From the NCBI GenBank assembly GCA_036274895.1, contig DASUEU010000027.1, forward strand, positions 248,001-312,000: a stretch of DNA of 64,000 nucleotides, in the 5' to 3' direction. The notes below the pieces were generated by a model. The model saw nothing but the letters and a program-made list of their open reading frames with translations, was not told where the DNA came from and did not search any database. The first letter of the stretch is position 1. Each line of letters opens with the position of its first letter. Below, one piece after another: positions 55,950 to 64,000 of the stretch. A program made the position numbers and the translations under genes. This stretch comes from CALMKX01 sp036274895 (GTDB lineage Bacteria; Acidobacteriota; Thermoanaerobaculia; Multivoradales; SZUA-115).

Positions 55950-56999
55950 ATGCCCCTCAAGCGTAACGCCCCCATCGCCAGCTGGGTGTCCGGCGACCAG
56001 GTCCAGGGTTTCGCCCTGGTCAGCCGCCGCGAGACCCGTCAGGACAAGAACGGCAAGCCCTTCCTCGATCTCGAGCTGTCCGACGCCACCGGCGCCATCG
56101 CCGCCAAGGTCTGGGGCGACAGCCCAGCCATGGACAGCGAGTTTGCCGCCTTCGACTTCGTGGCTTTCCGCGGCTCGGTCAAGCTCTACCGGGATGCCCT
56201 CCAGCTGTCGATCGACCAGTGCCGGAAGGTCATCGAGGCAGACCGTCAGGACGGCTTCGACGAGAGCCTCCTGATCCCGTCCACCCGTGAGGACATTCAG
56301 GATCTGTGGCGCCGCTTGACGCGCATCTACCGGGACGAGATCACCCGGCCGGTGCTCCAGCGCCTAGCGCGCGAGGCGCTGGAGGTCCACGGGCCGGCGC
56401 TCAAGGAGCACCCGGCGGCCAAGGCGATGCACCACGCCTACCGGGGCGGCCTGCTCGAGCACGTGGTGTCGATGGCCGAGCTGGCGCTGGCCGTGACCGG
56501 CCACTATCGGGACCTCGACCGTGACCTGATCCTGCTCGGCGTGCTCTTCCACGACCTGGGCAAGATCCGTGAGCTGGGCGCCATGCCGGCCAACGACTAC
56601 ACCCCCGAGGGGCGGCTGGTGGGCCACGTGGTGATCGGCCGCGATCTGCTGCTCGCGGCCACGGCCGCCATCGCGGACTTCCCGCCGGACCTGCGCCTCC
56701 ATCTCGAACATCTGGTGCTCTCCCACCAGGGCAAACGGGAGTTCGCGGCGGTGGTCGAGCCGATGACCGCCGAGGCCCTGGTGCTCCACTTCATCGACGA
56801 CCTCGACGCCAAGCTCAACCAGCTACGGATCGCCAAGGAGAGGGGCCAGGGGCTCCAGTTCATGAAGGGGCTGGGGCGCTACTTCTACCTCGACGGGCTG
56901 ACCGCACCGCCAGAAGCCGACGGCGCCCCGGTCGCCGAGGAAGACCTCGGCCCGGCTCCCGAGGAGGTCGAGCTGGAGCCCCAGACGCGGTTGTTCTGA
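55950..56999 (+). CDS. YhaM-like 3'-5' exoribonuclease (OB fold plus HD domain)
   Basis: A 349-residue protein. Residues about 15-95 form an OB fold (VQGFALVSRRETRQDKNGKPFLDLELSDATGAIAAKVWGD). An HD phosphohydrolase domain follows, with the first His in MHHAYRGGLLEHVVSMAELA, the HD pair in LLGVLFHDLGKIREL, then HVVIGRDLL and LEHLVLSHQGKREFA. This is the YhaM/CBF1 layout of enzymes that trim RNA or DNA from the 3' end. An acidic C-terminal tail (EEDLGPAPEEVELEPQ) is added. TAGACT lies 20 bases before the ATG. It converges with the kinase gene 12 bases away. Confidence 0.92.
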   Translation: MPLKRNAPIASWVSGDQVQGFALVSRRETRQDKNGKPFLDLELSDATGAIAAKVWGDSPAMDSEFAAFDFVAFRGSVKLYRDALQLSIDQCRKVIEADRQDGFDESLLIPSTREDIQDLWRRLTRIYRDEITRPVLQRLAREALEVHGPALKEHPAAKAMHHAYRGGLLEHVVSMAELALAVTGHYRDLDRDLILLGVLFHDLGKIRELGAMPANDYTPEGRLVGHVVIGRDLLLAATAAIADFPPDLRLHLEHLVLSHQGKREFAAVVEPMTAEALVLHFIDDLDAKLNQLRIAKERGQGLQFMKGLGRYFYLDGLTAPPEADGAPVAEEDLGPAPEEVELEPQTRLF

Positions 57000-57011
57000 G
57001 TAGGGGCGCGG

Positions 57012-59780
<2,769 letters not shown>

Positions 59781-59827
59781 CAGGGTTCCTCTCGCTTTCA
59801 CCATATACGCGCGAAGGAGGGGAAAGA

Positions 59828-59925
59828 CCCTCACCCGCTCGGTCCCCCTCCCTTCGGCTTCGCTCAGGGCAAGCTCCCGGCCCGCCCTCTCCATCCTTCC
59901 GGGAGAGGGGGACTGAGGGGGTGAG
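59828..59925. repeat. Inverted repeat between the S9 peptidase and kinase genes
   Basis: CTCACCCGCTCGGTCCCCCTC (part, 59830-59849) and its imperfect complement GAGGGGGACTGAGGGGGTGAG (59905-59925) flank a GC-rich core. The wording is the same family as the block at 52245-52515. It sits after the S9 peptidase gene and before the kinase start, so it may also end transcription. Confidence 0.6.
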
Positions 59926-59930
59926 GACTC

Positions 59931-62513
59931 CTACCGCTTCAAGTACCGTTCGAACAGCTTCAAGATCCGCCGGTACTCGTCGAGCCACGACGAGGGCTGG
60001 CGGAAGCTGTGGGGCTCGACCGGGTAGATCGCCACTTCCCAGTCCTCTTTGCCGAGCTCGATCAGGCGCTGGGCCAGGCGCACCGTGTCCTGGAAGAACA
60101 CGTTGTCGTCCTGCATGGGCGCGCAGATCAAGAGGGGCTTCTCGAGGCCGTCGGCGAACTCGATCGGCGAGCTCGCCTCGTAGGCCTCCGGGTCCACGCT
60201 CGGCGTGTTGAGGATGCTGGCGGTGTAGGAGTGGTTGTAGTGGGCCCAGTCTGTGACCGGGCGCAGGGCGGCCCCGGCGGCGAACAGGTCGGGGCGCTTG
60301 AACAGGGCCATCAGGGCGAGGAAGCCGCCGTAGGAGCCGCCGTAGATGCCGAGCCGCTCGCGGTCCAGCGGGTGCCTGGCGGTCAGCCAGGCGATGGCGT
60401 CCTCGAGATCCTCGAGCTCCGGCGTGCCCATGCGCCGGTAGATCGCCGTGCGCCAGTCGCGGCCGTACCCCGCCGAAGCGCGGTAGTCGAGGTCGACCAC
60501 GAAGTAGCCGCGGCGGGTCAGAAGGGTGTGGAACATCATCTCGCGGAAGTAGGTGGACCAGCCCTGGTGGGCGTTCTGGAGATAGCCGGCACCGTGGATG
60601 AAGAACACCGCGGGGAAGCGAGCCTCCGGGGAAGCCGATTCGATACCGACCGGCGCATAGACACGAGCGTGGATCGGCCAGGCGGCGTGGTTCGAGGGGA
60701 TCGCGACGTAGCTGGGCGGCGTCCAGGCGATGGCGCGGAACTCGTCCGAGACGGTGTGGGTCAGGCGACGCGGCTCGGAGTCGGGGCGGAGATCCTGGAG
60801 GTAGAGCTCGGGGGGTTCCAGGGCCTTCGAGTGGAGAACCAGGAGGCGGCTCTCGTCCGGCGACAGCCAGAACTGGTTGAGGCCGCCCAGGCGGGTGAGG
60901 GCCTCACCCGCCCCCGTGGCGACGGAGACCCGATGCACCTCGTAGATGCCGGGGTGCTCGGCGTTGGCCAGGAAGTAGAGCCAGGCGCCGTCGCGGCTGG
61001 CCACCACGTTCGAGACCACGAACTGGCCCTCGGTCAGCCGGCGGCCCGCGGCGCCCTCGGCCATGGGCAGCAGGTAGAGCTGCGAGAACCCCGTCTCCTC
61101 GGAGAGATAGTAGAGGGCGCTGCCGTCCGGCAGCCAGCCCACGTCATGGAAGTCCCAGCCCACCCAGGCCTCGTCGTGCAGGCGGTGCAGAGTGACCAGG
61201 GCGCGGGTCTCGAGATCGACCAGGGAGATCCAGCGGTCCTTGTTGTCGCGGGAGAAGGCCGTCACCGCCACGCGGTCGCCGGCCGGACTCCAGAGGATCG
61301 GGCCGAAGGTAACCGGGCGCGGCTTGGCCGGCTCAGCGGGCGGCACCGGCGCGGGCTCCGCGGGGACCTCGACGGGCACCACCTCGGGCTCGACGGGCGG
61401 GGGCTCTGCCGCCTGCTGGGGCGAGGGCGTTGCGCCGTCCGGGGTGGCCACCGGCAGATCCTCCTGCTCGACGCCCCCGGTGGCCGGGACCTCGGTCTTC
61501 CGCTTCTTGCGCTCCTCGGCCCTCCTCTTGAGCTCGGCCAGGGGGTCGACCTCGATGCCCGGCAGCGCTGCGAGGTCGAGCTCCTTCTGCTCGCGGCTGG
61601 CGAGGTCGATCAGCACCAGCCGCTCGCTCGCCTCCTCACCCGTGCCGACCTTGGCCCGCACCTCCTTGGGCTCGACGTAGCCGCTCTCGGTGACCCAGGC
61701 CGGCATCATGTCCTTGCGGCCGGGGCTCTCGTCCTTCTTGCCCAGAACCACCAGGAGGAAGCGGGCGTTGGGCGCCAGCGAGACCTGGCGAATCTCTACT
61801 CCTTCCCCCAGGTAGAACGGCGGAGCCAGGCGGGTCGGGTCGGCCCTGCGCTCGGCCAGCTCCCTCGCCTCGGCGGCCTCCTTGCGCTCCTTCCCGCTGC
61901 TGAGGAAGTCGAACAGGCGCAGCTGCTGCTCGGCGAGATAGCCCTCCGGCGGCTTCTTCTCCATCGGGTCCTTCTCGAGGCGCAGCTCGGCCAGCTGCTC
62001 TTCGAGGCCGCTCTCGAGGTCGCGCACGAAGAGGTCGTTGCCGCGGTGAAAGCTCACCCGCCGCCCATCCGCCAGGAAGCTCGGTGCCCGCTCGGCGGCA
62101 GCGGTGCGGGTGAGCTGGCGCACCGTGCCGGCGGCGAGCTCCTTGACGAACAAATCCCCGGCCCGCTCGTAGACCTTGCGCGTGCGATCGGGAGAGAAGG
62201 AACCGCCGGGAGCGTCCGCCGAACCGGTCTCGCCCAGGCCCACGACGCGCCGTAGCTCGCCCTCGACGCCGATCTCGACGAGGTCCCGCTGCTCCTCCCC
62301 CGGCCGCTTCTGGAGGTAGTAGATCGAGCGACCGTCATCCGTCCAGTAGGGGCTCTCGGGCGCATTGCCCAGCCAGTCCGGGTGGGCCATGATGCGCTCG
62401 AGCGTGAGCCCGTCGTCCGGGGCTTGCGCCCCCGCGACGAGAGCGACCAACAAGGCTGCGGTGAGGAGAGACGAACGGAGCGTTCGCAGGGCAACCCGAG
62501 GGGAATGAGGCAT
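59931..62513 (-). CDS. Secreted prolyl-oligopeptidase-family (S9) peptidase
   Basis: An 860-residue protein with a signal peptide (RTLRSSLLTAALLVALVAGAQA). Residues about 40-590 form a WD40-like beta propeller (DGRSIYYLQKR, SPDRTRKVYERAGDLFVKEL), interrupted near 385-450 by a Pro/Glu/Val-rich low-complexity stretch (VPVEVPAEPAPVPPAEPAKP). The C-terminal alpha/beta hydrolase carries the triad: Ser727 in GGSYGG, Asp802 or 803 in MQDDNV, and His835 in EPHSFR, in DPP4/S9C order. It probably hydrolyses peptides in the periplasm or outside. Its ATG interlocks with the divergent PQQ gene in one CATG, with GGAG eight bases upstream. Confidence 0.93.
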   Translation of the reverse strand: MPHSPRVALRTLRSSLLTAALLVALVAGAQAPDDGLTLERIMAHPDWLGNAPESPYWTDDGRSIYYLQKRPGEEQRDLVEIGVEGELRRVVGLGETGSADAPGGSFSPDRTRKVYERAGDLFVKELAAGTVRQLTRTAAAERAPSFLADGRRVSFHRGNDLFVRDLESGLEEQLAELRLEKDPMEKKPPEGYLAEQQLRLFDFLSSGKERKEAAEARELAERRADPTRLAPPFYLGEGVEIRQVSLAPNARFLLVVLGKKDESPGRKDMMPAWVTESGYVEPKEVRAKVGTGEEASERLVLIDLASREQKELDLAALPGIEVDPLAELKRRAEERKKRKTEVPATGGVEQEDLPVATPDGATPSPQQAAEPPPVEPEVVPVEVPAEPAPVPPAEPAKPRPVTFGPILWSPAGDRVAVTAFSRDNKDRWISLVDLETRALVTLHRLHDEAWVGWDFHDVGWLPDGSALYYLSEETGFSQLYLLPMAEGAAGRRLTEGQFVVSNVVASRDGAWLYFLANAEHPGIYEVHRVSVATGAGEALTRLGGLNQFWLSPDESRLLVLHSKALEPPELYLQDLRPDSEPRRLTHTVSDEFRAIAWTPPSYVAIPSNHAAWPIHARVYAPVGIESASPEARFPAVFFIHGAGYLQNAHQGWSTYFREMMFHTLLTRRGYFVVDLDYRASAGYGRDWRTAIYRRMGTPELEDLEDAIAWLTARHPLDRERLGIYGGSYGGFLALMALFKRPDLFAAGAALRPVTDWAHYNHSYTASILNTPSVDPEAYEASSPIEFADGLEKPLLICAPMQDDNVFFQDTVRLAQRLIELGKEDWEVAIYPVEPHSFRQPSSWLDEYRRILKLFERYLKR

Positions 62514-63780
62514 GGAAAGGATCTCCAGAGTCAGGAGCAGGGTGGGCAGGATATCACCGCGGTTCTTCGGCCTCGGGGCGGCGCTGCTCGCCGCGGCGGG
62601 GGCGTCGGCCGCGGATTGGCCCGGCTGGCGGGGCCCCGCGCGGGACGGTCGCATCGCGGCCTTCACCGCCCCCGGCGCCTGGCCGGGCACGCTCTCGAAG
62701 CTGTGGAGCGTGGAGGTGGGGGAGGGCCATTCCTCGCCCGTGGTGGCCGGCGGCAAGGTCTTCGTGCTCAGTCGCCAGGGAGAGGAGGAGAGGGTGGCGG
62801 CCCTTTCGCCCGCGGACGGCCGCACCCTGTGGAGCGCCAGCTACCCCGCCCCCTACCAGATGAACCCGGCGGCCTTCTCCCACGGCAAGGGGCCCAAGGC
62901 CACGCCGGCCTGGGCGGACGGCCGCCTCTTCACCTTCGGCATCAGCGGCATCCTCTCGGCGTTCGACGCCGAAAAGGGCACCCTGCTCTGGCGCAAGGAC
63001 TTCACCGGCCGCTTCAAGACCACCTCGCCGCTTTACGGCACCGCCACCTCGCCTCTGGTGGACGGCTCTCGGGTGATCGTCTGGGCCGGCGGTCACGGCC
63101 AGGGGGCCCTGCTCGCCTTCGACGCCGCCACCGGCAAGGAGCTGTGGGCGCAACCCGTGGACGGCCCGGGCTACGCCTCGCCGGTGGTCGCCGAGATGGC
63201 CGGGGTGCGGCAGCTGGTGACGCAGAGCGAGGGTCAGCTGCTCGGCATCTCCCTCGAGCGGGGCGAGGTGCTGTGGCAGGCGCCCTTCTCGACCGAGTAC
63301 ACCCAGAACAGCGTGACGCCCCTGGTGATGGGGGACGTGGTGATCGTCTCGGGCCTGGACAAGGGCTTGGCGGCGATGCGGATCGTGAAGAAGGGGGCCG
63401 GCTTCGCCCTCGAGCCCGTGTGGCGCAACGAGGAGGTGCCCCTCTACCTGTCCTCGCCGGTGCTGGCCGGCGATCGCGTGTGCGGCATCTCGCACAAGCG
63501 CAAGGGGCAGCTTTTCTGCGTGGACGCCAAGACCGGCAAGACCGCCTGGGCGACCACGGGCAGGGACGGCGAGCATGCCTCGATCCTGGCCGCCGGGGAT
63601 CTGTTGGTGGTGCTCACGGACGGCGCGGACCTGGTGGTGGCGAAGGCATCCGGCGCGGCCTACCAGGAGCTGGCCCGCTACCGGGTGGCCGACAGCGCCA
63701 CCTGGGCCCACCCGGTGGTGGATGGCCGCGAGATCCTGGTCAAGGACCTCAAGCACCTGGCCCGCTGGAGGCTCGAATGA
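62512..63780 (+). CDS. PQQ-like beta-propeller protein (BamB-like)
   Basis: A 422-residue protein. A basic N-terminus leads into a signal peptide (FFGLGAALLAAAGASAA), followed by DWPGWRGPARDGR, the common opening of PQQ-like propeller proteins, and repeats such as GGKVFVLSRQGEEERVAALSPADGRTLW, TSPLVDGSRVIVWAGGHGQGALLAFDAATGKELW and GQLLGISLERGEVLWQAPF. Members act as outer-membrane assembly factors or as dehydrogenase-like scaffolds; there is no evidence for PQQ binding here. The start is ATG 62512 with GAGGGG eight bases upstream; a GTG at 62542 is an alternative. The stop overlaps the next ATG (ATGA). Confidence 0.85.
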   Translation: MERISRVRSRVGRISPRFFGLGAALLAAAGASAADWPGWRGPARDGRIAAFTAPGAWPGTLSKLWSVEVGEGHSSPVVAGGKVFVLSRQGEEERVAALSPADGRTLWSASYPAPYQMNPAAFSHGKGPKATPAWADGRLFTFGISGILSAFDAEKGTLLWRKDFTGRFKTTSPLYGTATSPLVDGSRVIVWAGGHGQGALLAFDAATGKELWAQPVDGPGYASPVVAEMAGVRQLVTQSEGQLLGISLERGEVLWQAPFSTEYTQNSVTPLVMGDVVIVSGLDKGLAAMRIVKKGAGFALEPVWRNEEVPLYLSSPVLAGDRVCGISHKRKGQLFCVDAKTGKTAWATTGRDGEHASILAAGDLLVVLTDGADLVVAKASGAAYQELARYRVADSATWAHPVVDGREILVKDLKHLARWRLE

Positions 63781-64000
63781 GTGCCGCCATCGCGAGTGCC
63801 GCCGCCACTGGCACCATCGGCCCGGACCCTCACCGCCCGCTGCGGCTCTGGCTGCGCTTCCAGGCCGCGGTGATGGGCTGCGCGTTCCTCTTCGTCTTCG
63901 TCCCCACGGCCTGGATGCAGGCGATCAACAACCTCATGGGGCTCGGCCCCCTGCCCGAGGCGCCGATCGTGGGCTACCTGACCCGCTCCCTCTCCGCCCT
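63777..64000 (+). CDS. N-terminal part of a membrane protein (cut by window edge)
   Basis: The ATG at 63777 overlaps the previous stop (ATGA) and the frame stays open to the end of the window, 74 codons. After an Ala/Thr-rich start (MSAAIASAAATGTIGPDPHR) comes a basic segment and one clear membrane helix (FQAAVMGCAFLFVFVPTAWM), then a less hydrophobic loop. No family can be named from this much. It is coupled to the PQQ-propeller gene, so the two products may work together in the envelope. Confidence 0.6.
   Translation, partial: MSAAIASAAATGTIGPDPHRPLRLWLRFQAAVMGCAFLFVFVPTAWMQAINNLMGLGPLPEAPIVGYLTRSLSA

Overview
The window looks like a chromosomal segment of a GC-rich Gram-negative bacterium, most likely an Acidobacteriota (Thermoanaerobaculia-like). 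The reasons are two large secreted proteins with the GWxTD-like plus von Willebrand A layout known as the VWFA-related acidobacterial domain, an acidobacterial-style Ser/Thr kinase with TPR tail, a LapA/LapB-type protein, many TPR regulators, and short GC-rich intergenic palindromes. This is inferred from gene families, since no rRNA or tRNA gene was seen. Nearly every gene is preceded closely by another, and many neighbours overlap by ATGA, GTGA or TTGA.

Layout. Positions 1-16134 are mostly housekeeping: phosphomannomutase, ileS, an alpha/beta-hydrolase-fold protein, def, rlmH, a DksA/TraR relative, lapB, holA, mutM, a DinB-fold protein, udk, an O-methyltransferase, a phosphopantetheinyl transferase and mtaB. 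Positions 16176-18682 hold a coupled AAA/DUF4143 ATPase and AlbA/Schlafen-type protein. Positions 18698-20625 (minus) hold apaH and a beta-lactamase-fold hydrolase. Positions 20663-30724 are one tightly coupled plus-strand run: penicillin-acylase-type hydrolase, GNAT, sulfatase-fold lipoprotein, PIG-L deacetylase/GT2 fusion, GT-B and GT2 glycosyltransferases. It is probably a surface-glycan or glycolipid locus.

Positions 30725-35447 are an accessory island. It holds a broken HicB-like antitoxin, a lone DUF433 antitoxin-like gene, an AT-richer gene for a DisA-type diadenylate-cyclase-like protein, palindromic repeats, a membrane protein, a DUF1801 protein, a broken GNAT gene, and an intact HigBA-like toxin-antitoxin pair with a palindromic operator. 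The DAC-like gene is the best candidate for an unusual system.

Positions 35448-40321 (minus) read as one operon, eda - unknown - apgM - macrodomain - argS. Positions 40473-42693 hold a small secreted peptide, a sigma-region-2-like protein and a zinc-finger/TPR protein, which together may be a signalling module. Positions 42699-48906 carry trmJ-like, maf, a VWA/GWxTD protein, xseB, xseA and an unknown gene, the last four sharing a recognisable promoter. Positions 49082-64000 carry a STAND-type ATPase/TPR regulator, a second VWA/GWxTD protein, a YhaM-like exonuclease, a kinase/TPR protein, an S9 peptidase and a PQQ-propeller protein.

A recurrent feature is a -10-like hexamer (TANNNT, often TGN-extended) only 6-10 bases before the start codon. 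It suggests that many transcripts here are leaderless.
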